A DNA stretch of 34,009 nt. It comes from an uncultured Scytonema sp. (lineage in GTDB: Bacteria > Cyanobacteriota > Cyanobacteriia > Cyanobacteriales > Nostocaceae). The notes beneath the pieces were generated by a model. It saw only the letters and a program-made list of their open reading frames with translations, was not told the DNA's origin and searched no databases. The first letter of the stretch is position 1. Each line of letters starts with the position of its first letter. Shown here one piece after another: positions 1 to 9,164 of this stretch. The stretch spans positions 1 to 34,009 of the forward strand of contig CALMVQ010000066.1 of NCBI GenBank assembly GCA_937873135.1, written 5' to 3'. Made by a program: the position numbers and the translations under genes.

Positions 1-42
1 GTATTTATGGGAATATTATCTTAACTGAACCTTTTCAACCGC

Positions 43-2109
43 TCACTGCCCCACGTAAAGCGGCACCACACGCCCATTACCATGACCGAGAAGCTGATCG
101 CGTTGAAATTGAAGATTCACTGCCCCGCGTGTCTCTCGAACGTGAGTCTGGAACTCTTTGGCTCTATAACTAATCGTGGCATAAGAAAGAGCAACCCGAG
201 AGTTATCATTAATAAAAGCGATCGCATCTGCTGGCACGTCCCCAGTCACATATAACAGCCCACCAAATAGCTCGCTGGCACCACCTCCTGTCGTCTGGAG
301 TACAGTGTTAACATTACCTCCTTCGGTCTTCAGACCTAGCACCCACAACTTCCCACCGTTATTAAATATCTTCTTATTAGCACCTTCCGGGTTCAACTGA
401 CGTGCCCATATCTGTTGAGGATTCTCAAATTGCCAAGTTTCAGCAGATACATCCTCAATAAACAGCTTTCCGGCTCCGGGTGTGTTCCGAAACACGTACT
501 TCTGGTCGTTAGGTCTTAATGAACAACAAGTTACATCTTTCAAAAACAGTGTTCGGGCACTAGCCTGTTCAAAACCAATCAGTCCAGCTTGAGGTGGTGC
601 TTGTTGAAGCAGATTCAGAATACCAACATGTTCAAGAGTCACATCAGGTGCGGTTCCATCTTCAATCCGAAAGAACGTTTTTGGATTGTTTGTATCCTGA
701 AAAGCAGATCCACTAGGAGAAAAGGTCGCACCCATCGCAAAGATTTCACGAACATTTCCCCTGACATGTAGGGTATCACCGATTATGTAACGACCGGGCG
801 GAATATAGACAGTGGATTTTCCGGAATCAATTGCTTTTTGAATTGCCACCGTATCATCACCCCATTCATCACTGCCATCTGGGTTTTTCCCTTTGGCCCC
901 AAAATCCTCAACGTTTACCCAGTTTGAGATATTGTTGTCATGAAAGCTAGGTGGTTCTTCAACTGGAAGATTGAGAGAAGTCTTTGCAGAAATTGGAAAC
1001 AAAGTCAGAGGAGGTTTTGAGGTATACTCATTGACCTTTGTCCCCGCTACCACTTGATTATCTTGCTTAATTGCTGACTGATAACCAGATGCACTGACAT
1101 TACGAGCAAACAAACTACTATTACTCTCTATTGCACTTACCGACTGACTCCCACCATGAAGATCTGCGTCAAGAAGGCTAATCAAGCTCATGCTGTTGTT
1201 GTTGCGTACTGCCGTGACACTATTACTACTCACTAAGTCTCGGAGCGCAACAACATTCCCCAAGTTCTCCAGACCAACAGTGTTTTGATTGCAGAGACTA
1301 ATGTGTTCGAGAGTCACACCGTTGACCTGATTCCCAATACGAATTCCAGAGTCAAAGCCTTCAACAAAGATGTTCTTGACAAGAGCCGGACCAATCCACT
1401 TGCGAGTCATATCCAACCCAACAGTTCCTTGACCACGCAGTGTCACATTGCGAACCGCACCGATATTGTTTGCCAAATAATCAAGTGCGATCGCTCCAGA
1501 GTTATTACCAGTGTCAATCGTGAAATCTTCAATATAGTTGGCAAACGCCTCGTTCCCCTCACCCTTGTTAGGATAATCCTTGCCGCCACCGTTAGGCTGC
1601 TCTACAAAGAGTGCCGACGCTGTGTAGACTAATGCCTTAGGGTTGCTCTTGTCATTGTAACCAGGGGCATTGTCCTTCAACCGAATGATCGTGGTGGCAC
1701 GGTTCTGCCCTTGAAGCCATAACTGCGATTGCCATTTACCATTCGTATCTTTCCACTCCAGGCGATCACTCACCAAATAAGTGCCTTGAGGGAAGTAGAG
1801 AATCTTGTTTTTACCTACGTTCTCTCGTATCGCTTTGAGCAGTGCTTGAGTATCATCTGTAACCCCATCACCCTTCGCTCCATAGCGGGTTTTAACATTA
1901 ACTACTAAATTATCTGGAAAGAGCTTATCCTCCGTCACGCTAGTAGTGATGACACATGGATTCTTCGCTTGACTGATAAACTTACCCTCAAATATCCTTG
2001 ACAGAGTGATAGAAGGATGAGTAATGGAAAATAGAAGAATAATGCCTACTATCGCACAGATAACGAAAAGCGTAGAGGAGACTTTCCTACTGCGCCTAAT
2101 ATTTCTCAT
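43..2109 (-). CDS. Secreted/anchored two-domain pectate-lyase-like (GH55-type) beta-helix protein
   Basis: About 688 aa. A hydrophobic segment near residues 15-30, after an Arg/Lys-rich N-terminus, indicates a signal peptide or membrane anchor. Two copies of the Pectate_lyase_3 entry motif are visible: YGAKGDGVTDDTQALLKAI near residue 75 and FGAKG...DDTVAIQKAI near residue 400. Each is followed by beta-helix-type sequence (YFPQGTYLVSD; YIPPGRYIIGD). Two such domains in tandem is the arrangement of GH55-type beta-1,3-glucanases and phage-like depolymerases. I infer a polysaccharide-modifying or -cleaving enzyme acting on the exopolysaccharide made by the divergent glycosyltransferase genes; the substrate cannot be read from the sequence. 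The start is placed at the ATG at 2109, preceded by GAGG at good spacing; the frame opens 18 bases earlier only at a TTG. Confidence 0.8.
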   Translation of the reverse strand: MRNIRRSRKVSSTLFVICAIVGIILLFSITHPSITLSRIFEGKFISQAKNPCVITTSVTEDKLFPDNLVVNVKTRYGAKGDGVTDDTQALLKAIRENVGKNKILYFPQGTYLVSDRLEWKDTNGKWQSQLWLQGQNRATTIIRLKDNAPGYNDKSNPKALVYTASALFVEQPNGGGKDYPNKGEGNEAFANYIEDFTIDTGNNSGAIALDYLANNIGAVRNVTLRGQGTVGLDMTRKWIGPALVKNIFVEGFDSGIRIGNQVNGVTLEHISLCNQNTVGLENLGNVVALRDLVSSNSVTAVRNNNSMSLISLLDADLHGGSQSVSAIESNSSLFARNVSASGYQSAIKQDNQVVAGTKVNEYTSKPPLTLFPISAKTSLNLPVEEPPSFHDNNISNWVNVEDFGAKGKNPDGSDEWGDDTVAIQKAIDSGKSTVYIPPGRYIIGDTLHVRGNVREIFAMGATFSPSGSAFQDTNNPKTFFRIEDGTAPDVTLEHVGILNLLQQAPPQAGLIGFEQASARTLFLKDVTCCSLRPNDQKYVFRNTPGAGKLFIEDVSAETWQFENPQQIWARQLNPEGANKKIFNNGGKLWVLGLKTEGGNVNTVLQTTGGGASELFGGLLYVTGDVPADAIAFINDNSRVALSYATISYRAKEFQTHVRETRGAVNLQFQRDQLLGHGNGRVVPLYVGQ

Positions 2110-2580
2110 AAATACCTCAGGAAACAATCTAGTACCGCCTTGTGGAATGAAAAAATAACAATTAAAAAGCTTTGATTTATCGACGAATTGCAGTTTTGAA
2201 TGGTAACTCTATTTCCACGCCGTGCTGTACTAGTGCCGTGCGACAAACGTTACTGTACAAACCTTCATGACTATATTTGATTCTGATCTACAGTAACCGT
2301 ATCCGGAAGAAATAAACAATTTACACATGACTTACATACTCTGGAAAATCTTTTCCGAGTTTTTACATAGAGCAAAACTAGTCTAGACAGTTGTTCTAGC
2401 ACTTTCAGATTCAATTAACGACGTGTGTCAGTACATTTGCTAACGAAAAGATCCGGAATTGGTGCCAATTTGCCGAAAAAGTATGACAGAATCCTTTGTT
2501 CTTCAGCAGAATTGCGGGTGAGTGGAGGAGTCGATGACCCTGAGGATACGTACATAACATCAACTAGGAGGGATGAGTGT
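2110..2580. promoter_or_regulatory. Divergent intergenic region between beta-helix gene and polysaccharide operon
   Basis: AT-rich 471-base gap that must hold the promoters of the minus-strand beta-helix gene and of the plus-strand glycosyltransferase operon. A strong ribosome-binding site AGGAGG (2566-2571) sits 9 bases before the ATG at 2581 and sets the start of the first glycosyltransferase. The frame also runs upstream from 2425, but that part does not look like glycosyltransferase protein and is probably not translated. I see no clear -35/-10 pair that I would defend. Confidence 0.45.
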
Positions 2581-3681
2581 ATGCAAGAACTTAAAACTGA
2601 AAAGCTACAACCAATCAAACTTCCTCAGCTACCCGAAAAACCTCTAGTCTCAATATTAATTGCCAACTATAACTACGCAAGGTACATTGGTGAGACTTTG
2701 GAAAGTGTCCTCTCTCAAACCTACTCAAATTGGGAAGCGATCATTTGTGATGACGGTTCCAAAGACGACTCTTGTGAGATCATCAAACCCTACGTCCAGA
2801 AAGACTCCAGAATCAAGCTGATACCGCAGCAGAATGGTGGTGTAGCCTCAGCATTAAATACAACTTACAGAAATAGCAGTGGTGCAATTGTCTGTCTGTT
2901 AGACGCTGATGATGTATGGATGCCTGATAAGTTGCAAAAAGTTGTGGAAGCGTTTCAATTGACCCCAAAGGGAGGCTTTGTCATTCACGATGTCTTTCAA
3001 ATCGATGGTGAAGGACAGTTAATCAAGCCAACACCGATGATGAAAAAGTTGGCATCGGGCTGGTTGGCATCATCTGTATTGAAAAATGGTGGATGCATTG
3101 AAAATATCCCCCCCGCTTCTGCACTTTGCATTCGATGCGAGGTAGCCAACTTAATCTTCCCGATGAATGAAGCGTTTACACGCAACGCTGACAGTCTGAT
3201 TTTCCGCCTCGCTCCCTTTGTGACTGAAATAGTACCTGTAACAGAGGTGCTGAGCAAATTTCGTTTGCATGGGACAAATCTCACAAGTTTTACCTCCTTC
3301 ACAGCAAGTATATTGGTACGAGAACTAGATACAGCAAAGCGAATACACCAAGAGCAGGAACAATTTCTGAGAAAAATTTATGGTGTAGAAGTCGCAGAAA
3401 GTTTAACAGGTGTGGAAGCTAATGCATGGCACTATCATGATCGCTATATCCTAGCTCGCTTTCAAGGTATACACAAATCAGAAAGAAGGGAAATTCATCG
3501 GTTACTTGTGACTCATCCGCAGTTTGACAGAGCTTTCAGTTACAAACCTTTGAAATGGCTACTGCGATGGGGTGAGAGTTTGTCGAATCCTCTGTTTTTG
3601 GCATTCTTCAATCAGATATCCCAGGAAAGTAGGCTGAAACGCATCGCTAGGTTAATTCTACAGCCATTTTCAAAAAGATAG
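2581..3681 (+). CDS. Glycosyltransferase family 2
   Basis: 366 aa from the ATG at 2581, chosen because it has a consensus AGGAGG site and because the GT-A domain begins shortly after (PLVSILIANYNYARYIGETL). Visible motifs are the nucleotide-binding start VSILIANYN, CDDGSKDDS near residue 60 and LLDADDVW (the DxD-type metal/nucleotide-sugar site) near residue 105. This is a typical inverting GT2 enzyme that adds a sugar from a nucleotide-sugar donor to a lipid-linked repeat unit at the inner face of the membrane. It is first in a same-strand series of polysaccharide genes; the next gene starts 12 bases after its stop, so the two are co-transcribed. Donor and acceptor cannot be predicted. Confidence 0.88.
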   Translation: MQELKTEKLQPIKLPQLPEKPLVSILIANYNYARYIGETLESVLSQTYSNWEAIICDDGSKDDSCEIIKPYVQKDSRIKLIPQQNGGVASALNTTYRNSSGAIVCLLDADDVWMPDKLQKVVEAFQLTPKGGFVIHDVFQIDGEGQLIKPTPMMKKLASGWLASSVLKNGGCIENIPPASALCIRCEVANLIFPMNEAFTRNADSLIFRLAPFVTEIVPVTEVLSKFRLHGTNLTSFTSFTASILVRELDTAKRIHQEQEQFLRKIYGVEVAESLTGVEANAWHYHDRYILARFQGIHKSERREIHRLLVTHPQFDRAFSYKPLKWLLRWGESLSNPLFLAFFNQISQESRLKRIARLILQPFSKR

Positions 3682-3693
3682 TTGTCAATATAA

Positions 3694-4827
3694 ATGAGTC
3701 AGAAAACAATTGCTATTTTCACTTGGGGTTTAGGTGGCGGAGCATTCGCAAACCTGCCAGCAGCTTTGACTAAAGGGTTTTGGAACTTAGGAGTCAAAGA
3801 CTTATACGTCTTGTATCTGTCAGAAGGACCAGCAGAAGATATCACTTTTCCAGAAGGCGTTAAATTAGTGCCACTGGGTGTTGAGCGGTCTATGGCATCT
3901 CCCATCGCCCTAGCTAAGTTTTTGAGAGCAGTCAAGCCAGATTTCCTGATCTCCATGCCCACAATCATTAGCATTCCTGCGATTATGGGATGGCTGTTAG
4001 CAGGTCAGAAACAGACAAAATTTGTGATTTACCAAGGAGATACTCTCACCTCTGATATTGCCATTGACCACAAAGATAATCTCAGAATGCAAATCATGCC
4101 TTGGCTTGCAAGGCTTTTATATCCCACAGCTAATGGTTTAACGACTGTCAGCCAAGGTGTGCTTGACATTCTCAAACAAGACCATATCCCGATTCCCCGC
4201 AATCGTGTGGCAGTTATCCCAAATCCAGTAGACAGCAAGCAATTTTGGTTGCGTAGTCAAGCAGAACCCGAACATCCCTGGCTCAAGCATAAGGAAAGCC
4301 CAGTGATTGTGAGTCTGGGGCGTTTGGGAAAGCGCAAAAACTACCCCCTGCTATTGGAAGCGGTTGCAAAAGTCCGCAGCCAGATCAAAGTCAAGCTGAT
4401 TATTTTTGGAGAAGGTCCAGAAAGAACACACTTGGAGGAAGAGATAGCCAAACTAGGTTTACAGGAGGAAATCAGCTTACCCGGTCATGTAGATAATCCT
4501 TGGAGTCACATTGCTAAAGCTGATGTTTTTGTCATGTCTTCCCTGGATGAAGCATTTTGTCTAGCACTGGTGGAAGCAATGGCGTGCGGAGTGCCCGTCA
4601 TCTCCACTGATGCAGCTGGCGGAGGTCCTCGCAGCATCTTGGAAGATGGTAAGTACGGCAATTTGGTACCCATAGATGATGTGCAAACACTTGCTGAAGC
4701 AATTCATAAGGTGTTGACGTCTGAGAGTTGGCGATCGCATTTAATTAATGTGAGCAAACAGCGTTGTCAAGCTTTTCAACCAGAAGCAGTTGCCCAACAA
4801 TGGTTATCTTTTTTGCAACAAGTTTGA
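3694..4827 (+). CDS. Glycosyltransferase family 4
   Basis: 377 aa, GT-B fold. The N-terminal domain starts with IAIFTWGLGGGAFANLP, a glycine-rich acceptor-side loop. The C-terminal nucleotide-sugar domain has VIVSLGRLGKRKNYPLLLEA near residue 205, the GEGPER segment, and the E-x7-E signature EAFCLALVE near residue 285 followed by AMACGVPVI. These are the normal features of retaining GT4 enzymes used in capsule and exopolysaccharide assembly. It starts 12 bases after the GT2 gene, so it is in the same transcript. The sugar specificity is unknown. Confidence 0.88.
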   Translation: MSQKTIAIFTWGLGGGAFANLPAALTKGFWNLGVKDLYVLYLSEGPAEDITFPEGVKLVPLGVERSMASPIALAKFLRAVKPDFLISMPTIISIPAIMGWLLAGQKQTKFVIYQGDTLTSDIAIDHKDNLRMQIMPWLARLLYPTANGLTTVSQGVLDILKQDHIPIPRNRVAVIPNPVDSKQFWLRSQAEPEHPWLKHKESPVIVSLGRLGKRKNYPLLLEAVAKVRSQIKVKLIIFGEGPERTHLEEEIAKLGLQEEISLPGHVDNPWSHIAKADVFVMSSLDEAFCLALVEAMACGVPVISTDAAGGGPRSILEDGKYGNLVPIDDVQTLAEAIHKVLTSESWRSHLINVSKQRCQAFQPEAVAQQWLSFLQQV

Positions 4828-5006
4828 AATTCAAAAATTCTCTTTTATAGCTTAATTTTATGCCACTACTTTTAGTGATCAGGTGAATTATAAAAATGAA
4901 AAAAATATTATTGCTGGCTATCCTGAGTTTACGTAATCGACATTGTTCAAATTTTGTCTGCTTAACATTATTCATCCACTGTTAAAATTTAATTCTAGAG
5001 AGATTC

Positions 5007-6308
5007 ATGAAAGTTCTTTTATCTGCGTATGCTTGCGAACCAGGTCGGGGATCTGAACCAGGAGTGGGCTGGAATATGGCTTGTGAGATAGCTAAACATC
5101 ATCAAGTTTGGGTTCTGACTTCAAATACTCATCGTCCAGCTATTGAAGCAGAACTCGCTCGCCACCAACCGCCCAACCTGAATTTCGTTTATCTCGATCC
5201 ACTTGGTTGGGTGTATGATTGGTCTTCTGAAGGAAAGCGATCGCAATGGTTCGTCTACCTTCACTACTACCTGTGGCAAATTTGGGCTTATTTTGTAGCC
5301 AGACGCTTGCATCAAGATATTAGCTTTGATGTGACACACCACATAACCTATGGTAGGTATTCTAGTCCAAGTTTTCTTGTCTTTCTTCCTACACCATTCA
5401 TCTGGGGTCCAGTTGGAGGCGCGGAATCTACACCTAAAGCATTCTGGCAAGACTTTAGCCAACGCGCCAAGGTTTACGAAACTCTGCGTAACCTTTTGCG
5501 CTGGTTCGGTGAGTGTGACCCATTTGTACACCTCACTGCCCAACGGAGTGCTGTAGCCATAGTGACTACTCCAGAAACCGCAAACCACTTGAAGATTTTA
5601 GGTGCTAAAAGAATTGAATTTTTGCCGGGACAAACTGGAATTAATCAACAAGAACTTGCTCGTATTGAAAAACTCACGGCTTCATCTGAGGAAACTGTGA
5701 TCAGATTTGTCAGCATCGGTCGTCTTCTGCACTGGAAAGGATTTCATCTCGGTCTCAAGGCATTTGCTGAAGTTGGTTTGGAGCAGAGTGAGTACTGGAT
5801 TATTGGAGAAGGTCCAGAAAGAACAAGGTTGGAAGAACTTGCGAATCAACTTGGAATTGCTGACAGAACGTTTTTTTTAGGAGGGATATCTCGTGAAGAA
5901 ACCTTTCATGCCTTAGCAAAGAGTCATGTAGTCGTTCATCCCGCTCTGCATGATTTTTCACCAACAGTCTGCTTAGAGGCTATGGCAGCTGGGCTTCCAG
6001 TCGTTTGCCTGAATTTAGGCGGACCAGCTATCCAGATTACAGAGGAAACTGGCTTTAAGATTCACGCTCAAACACCCGAGCAAGCAGTGAGTGATCTTGC
6101 TAAGGCTATGAGGCTGTTGGCTCAAGATCCAGAGCTAAGATTGCGTATGGGTCGAGCCGGAAAAAAGAGGGTGAAAGAGGCTTTTAGTTGGGAAAGTAAA
6201 GGGCAGTACTTAACTCAACTCTACAATGAAATTTCAAACCAAGATTTATTTAGCAAAACACTCAGTACTTCGCCTAAACATGACTCCAGCCGCACAAAAA
6301 AGATTTAG
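5007..6308 (+). CDS. Glycosyltransferase family 4 (D-x7-E variant)
   Basis: 433 aa. The N-terminus MKVLLSAYACEPGRGSEPG is typical of a cyanobacterial GT4 subgroup. The C-terminal domain has IRFVSIGRLLHWKGFHLGLK near residue 230, GEGPERTRLEEL, and the donor-site helix DFSPTVCLEAMAAGLPVV. In the usual E-x7-E signature the first Glu is replaced by Asp, giving D-x7-E; this is conservative and probably still active. It lies 179 bases after the previous glycosyltransferase in the same direction, so it may have its own promoter or be read through. Role: addition of one sugar in exopolysaccharide repeat-unit assembly. Confidence 0.86.
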   Translation: MKVLLSAYACEPGRGSEPGVGWNMACEIAKHHQVWVLTSNTHRPAIEAELARHQPPNLNFVYLDPLGWVYDWSSEGKRSQWFVYLHYYLWQIWAYFVARRLHQDISFDVTHHITYGRYSSPSFLVFLPTPFIWGPVGGAESTPKAFWQDFSQRAKVYETLRNLLRWFGECDPFVHLTAQRSAVAIVTTPETANHLKILGAKRIEFLPGQTGINQQELARIEKLTASSEETVIRFVSIGRLLHWKGFHLGLKAFAEVGLEQSEYWIIGEGPERTRLEELANQLGIADRTFFLGGISREETFHALAKSHVVVHPALHDFSPTVCLEAMAAGLPVVCLNLGGPAIQITEETGFKIHAQTPEQAVSDLAKAMRLLAQDPELRLRMGRAGKKRVKEAFSWESKGQYLTQLYNEISNQDLFSKTLSTSPKHDSSRTKKI

Positions 6309-6414
6309 TGAGGTATTCAGTTAGCAAGCTAGAGTTTACTTGTTAGCTCAGAACTATGAGGAAATTATTGTTCATAAGTAAGTTAACAAATTATACTCGG
6401 AAAATATATAAATT

Positions 6415-7719
6415 ATGGCTTATTACCAATCTTCACAAAGTCATTTAATCAGGAATTACGTTCTGATTTTACTGGTCTTAGGTACCGCTATATTTTCCCG
6501 GCTACTCACGGCTGTAGGCGGTCCTTCTGTTATTAACTTTTTCCACTTTGCATTTATTGTCGCTCTCACAGTATTCATAATACCTACTATTAGAAGTTTA
6601 TTTGCCAAAGAAATTTTATTAGGATTGGGTATTTTACTCGGTATCATACTTATAAGTGCCTTATTAAACGGTGCAGGAATAATTAATGTTGTTCTAGACT
6701 TTCTACTTTTAGGTGAGCCTTTCATGTTGTTATTAGCACTTACTGGCATACCTATGTTAGAAAAAAGTACTAATCGGCTCAAACTCTGGTTAATTTATTT
6801 TGCTTCCACTCATATCGTGTTTGCCTACTTTCAGTACTTTGTTCAAGGTGAACGGGCTGATGACGTGAAAGGTATATTTCTCAAAATGGGAGCAGGTCAT
6901 CACGTCGGTGGCGCGATCGCATTCACAGTCGCGACGTACATCTTGGTTACCGGCGTCTTTCGTTCCCCTTGGTTGCGTTTCACACTACCTCCTATTTTTG
7001 CATACGAGGTTGTCATGTGTGATGCCAAACAGGTGTTTGCTGCGTTTGCTATGGCTTTAATTGTTATGCTACTAACGAAAGTGGGTGACATAGGCAAAAT
7101 TATACAGTACACAGTAATTACAATTATTGCTTTTGGTCTTTTATGTTGGGCTGCAGAAACAATAGCTCCAGCATTAAAACTGATTCTTGAGCCTGCGCGA
7201 GTTAATGGTGGATTGCTAGGGAAGTCTTCAGTCTTCACAATACTTCCATCATATTATCATTCCACACTAAATTGGTTATTTGGTTTAGGACCCGGTCATA
7301 GTACTAGTAGACTCGGTTGGTTAATTCCCACATATATTGGTGTTCTCCAACCATTCGGTGTGACTAAAACTGACCTATTTAATGTTATCTATGCAGCACA
7401 AGAAGCCAATTATTTTTCTAACTCAATAACAGGTTCAAGTCTTTTTTCTCCCTTATTCTCCTGGGCAGGTATATGGGGGGATTTAGGGATTGTAGGCTTA
7501 ACCTCATACCTTTATCTTTGGTCGATAGTTTGGAGATATTGTAAAAACGATCTCTCTAGATTCTTTATACTTACAGCATTCTGTTTTGGGTTAATTTTCT
7601 CTTGGATGGAAGAGCCTGCTTATATGCTTTTTATTGTCAGTATTGTAGGTATACAATGGCAAGAAAATAAACAGGAGAAAGAAAAAGAAAAGAAACAAAT
7701 TTATAATTTCACATCTTAA
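6415..7719 (+). CDS. Polytopic membrane protein, O-antigen polymerase/ligase-like (Wzy/WaaL type)
   Basis: 434 aa made largely of hydrophobic helices: about ten to twelve membrane segments, beginning at NYVLILLVLGTAIFSRLL and ending at LTAFCFGLIFSWM, with a charged Lys/Glu/Gln tail. The long segment between the later helices (roughly residues 265-340) would be the periplasmic loop typical of Wzy polymerases. Sequence similarity to Wzy/WaaL is always weak, so the call rests on topology and position between glycosyltransferase genes. It would join lipid-linked repeat units in the periplasm (Wzx/Wzy pathway). No Wzx flippase is visible in the window. A different polysaccharide membrane protein is possible. 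Confidence 0.65.
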   Translation: MAYYQSSQSHLIRNYVLILLVLGTAIFSRLLTAVGGPSVINFFHFAFIVALTVFIIPTIRSLFAKEILLGLGILLGIILISALLNGAGIINVVLDFLLLGEPFMLLLALTGIPMLEKSTNRLKLWLIYFASTHIVFAYFQYFVQGERADDVKGIFLKMGAGHHVGGAIAFTVATYILVTGVFRSPWLRFTLPPIFAYEVVMCDAKQVFAAFAMALIVMLLTKVGDIGKIIQYTVITIIAFGLLCWAAETIAPALKLILEPARVNGGLLGKSSVFTILPSYYHSTLNWLFGLGPGHSTSRLGWLIPTYIGVLQPFGVTKTDLFNVIYAAQEANYFSNSITGSSLFSPLFSWAGIWGDLGIVGLTSYLYLWSIVWRYCKNDLSRFFILTAFCFGLIFSWMEEPAYMLFIVSIVGIQWQENKQEKEKEKKQIYNFTS

Positions 7720-7745
7720 TCAAAAGATTTTATAAAAGAATCCTA

Positions 7746-8918
7746 ATGAACATTTTAATTGTCCATAATTGCTATCAACTTGCAGGGGGTGAAGATGCAG
7801 TTGTCCAAGCTGAGGCAAAACTGTTAGAGTCTCACGGACATGAAGTCTTGGTTTTAGAAGTAGATAACGACAGTATTGTCGGGATATGGGGGAAAGCGAA
7901 AGCAGCCTTATCGGCAATTTACTCTCCTAGTTCTAGAAGTTTGGTAAGTGATGCGATCGCCCAGCATCAACCTGATATTGTTCATGTCCATAACTTTTTT
8001 CCACTGCTTTCTCCAGCAGTTTATGACGCTTGTTTAAATGCCAAAGTACCTGTGGTGCAAACACTGCACAACTACCGACTAACTTGTCCGAAAGCAATGC
8101 TGTTTCGCGATGGACAGGTTTGTGAAGATTGTGTTGGTAAATCAATCCCTTTACCAGGAGTCTTGCATGGGTGCTACCGTGGTTCCTATACGCAAACAGC
8201 AGCTGTAGCAGCAATGCTGAGTGTACATCACTGGCGTGGGACTTGGCAAAATCGAGTCAATGCTTACATCACCCTCACCAACTTTCAAAAAAATAAAATG
8301 GTTCAGGGGGGATTACCTTCAGCAAAAATCCACGTCAAACCGAATTTTATATTTGCTCCCGACTTTCTTTGGGAACAGAGTCAGTTGGGAAATTACGCAC
8401 TTTTTGTGGGACGACTTTCGGAAGAAAAAGGTGTGGCGACTCTAATTGATGCTTATGCACAAGGTCATCTCAGCATACCTTTAAAAATTGTCGGTGACGG
8501 TCCGATTAGTGAAACTCTACGCCAACAGGTACAGACTGCAGGACTTGGGGATGCGATCGCATTTTTAGGACGACAGGATAAAGCAACTGTACTGGAACTA
8601 ATGCAAAATGCTCAGTTTTTAGTCTTTCCTTCAATTTGGTATGAAGGCTTTCCCTTAACAATTGCAGAGGCCTTTGCCTGTGGTCTACCTGTCATTGCTC
8701 CACAATTAGGTAGTATGGCAGAGATTGTCGAGGATGGAGTAACTGGGTTACATTTTCAAGTCGGCAATTCAGCAGATTTGGCAGCAAAAATCAGATGGGC
8801 GACAACTCATCCTGAATCAATGATTCCGATGAGAAAACACGCTCATTCTGAGTATAAAGCCAAGTATACCCCTGAAGCTAATTACCAAATGTTGATGAAA
8901 ATTTATCAACAAGTCTAG
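7746..8918 (+). CDS. Glycosyltransferase family 4
   Basis: 390 aa, GT-B fold. It begins MNILIVHNCYQLAGGEDAVV, the characteristic opening of a capsule GT4 subgroup, with an early HVHNFFPLLSPAVY segment. The C-terminal half has YALFVGRLSEEKGVATLI near residue 220, GDGPISETL, and the E-x7-E signature EGFPLTIAE followed by AFACGLPVIAPQLGSMAEIV. It starts 26 bases after the Wzy-like gene and closes the exopolysaccharide series. The middle has a Cys-containing stretch (CPKAMLFRDGQVCEDC) often seen in this subgroup, with two Cys pairs that could bind metal. Confidence 0.88.
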   Translation: MNILIVHNCYQLAGGEDAVVQAEAKLLESHGHEVLVLEVDNDSIVGIWGKAKAALSAIYSPSSRSLVSDAIAQHQPDIVHVHNFFPLLSPAVYDACLNAKVPVVQTLHNYRLTCPKAMLFRDGQVCEDCVGKSIPLPGVLHGCYRGSYTQTAAVAAMLSVHHWRGTWQNRVNAYITLTNFQKNKMVQGGLPSAKIHVKPNFIFAPDFLWEQSQLGNYALFVGRLSEEKGVATLIDAYAQGHLSIPLKIVGDGPISETLRQQVQTAGLGDAIAFLGRQDKATVLELMQNAQFLVFPSIWYEGFPLTIAEAFACGLPVIAPQLGSMAEIVEDGVTGLHFQVGNSADLAAKIRWATTHPESMIPMRKHAHSEYKAKYTPEANYQMLMKIYQQV

Positions 8919-8987
8919 AGTTTATGCTCTTTAGAAGTCTGCCATAGCTTGTATAGATAGAAATTGTGCCATATGAGACGATTTAGC

Positions 8988-9008
8988 TAACCTCTGTATA
9001 GAGGGTTA
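8988..9008 (+). terminator. Weak hairpin after the polysaccharide operon
   Basis: TAACCTCT (8988-8995) can pair with AGAGGGTTA (9000-9008) across a GTAT loop with one bulged G. It lies 69 bases after the last glycosyltransferase stop. There is no clear T-run after it, so a terminator role is only a suggestion. Confidence 0.3.
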
Positions 9009-9035
9009 ATGATCAACGAATGCTAATGCGATTAT

Positions 9036-9140
9036 TGCTCAATTGAGTTTCTTGGAGTGAGCTTTCGGGCATTGGAACGCTACGTCCAGCAAGGCCGGAT
9101 CGGGGTGAAATACGAAAAAGGGAACTGCCTGAACAAATAA
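9036..9140 (+). pseudogene. Relic of a helix-turn-helix (excisionase/MerR-like) DNA-binding protein
   Basis: Reading this frame gives SIEFLGVSFRALERYVQQG followed by RIGVKYEKGNCLNK and a stop (TAA 9138-9140). The pattern LGVSxRALxRYVQQGRI looks like the DNA-binding helix pair of small excisionase/MerR-type proteins found on cyanobacterial mobile elements. There is no start codon, the frame is closed by a stop at 9024, and it ends early, so only a fragment remains. Family assignment is from pattern memory and needs a search. Confidence 0.4.
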
Positions 9141-9164
9141 ATTCGCGATTCCGAACCGTATTGC

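Noticed and set aside
2425-2580. N-terminal extension of the first glycosyltransferase
   Set aside because: AGGAGG at 2566-2571 fixes the start at 2581, and the upstream residues do not resemble a GT2 N-terminus.
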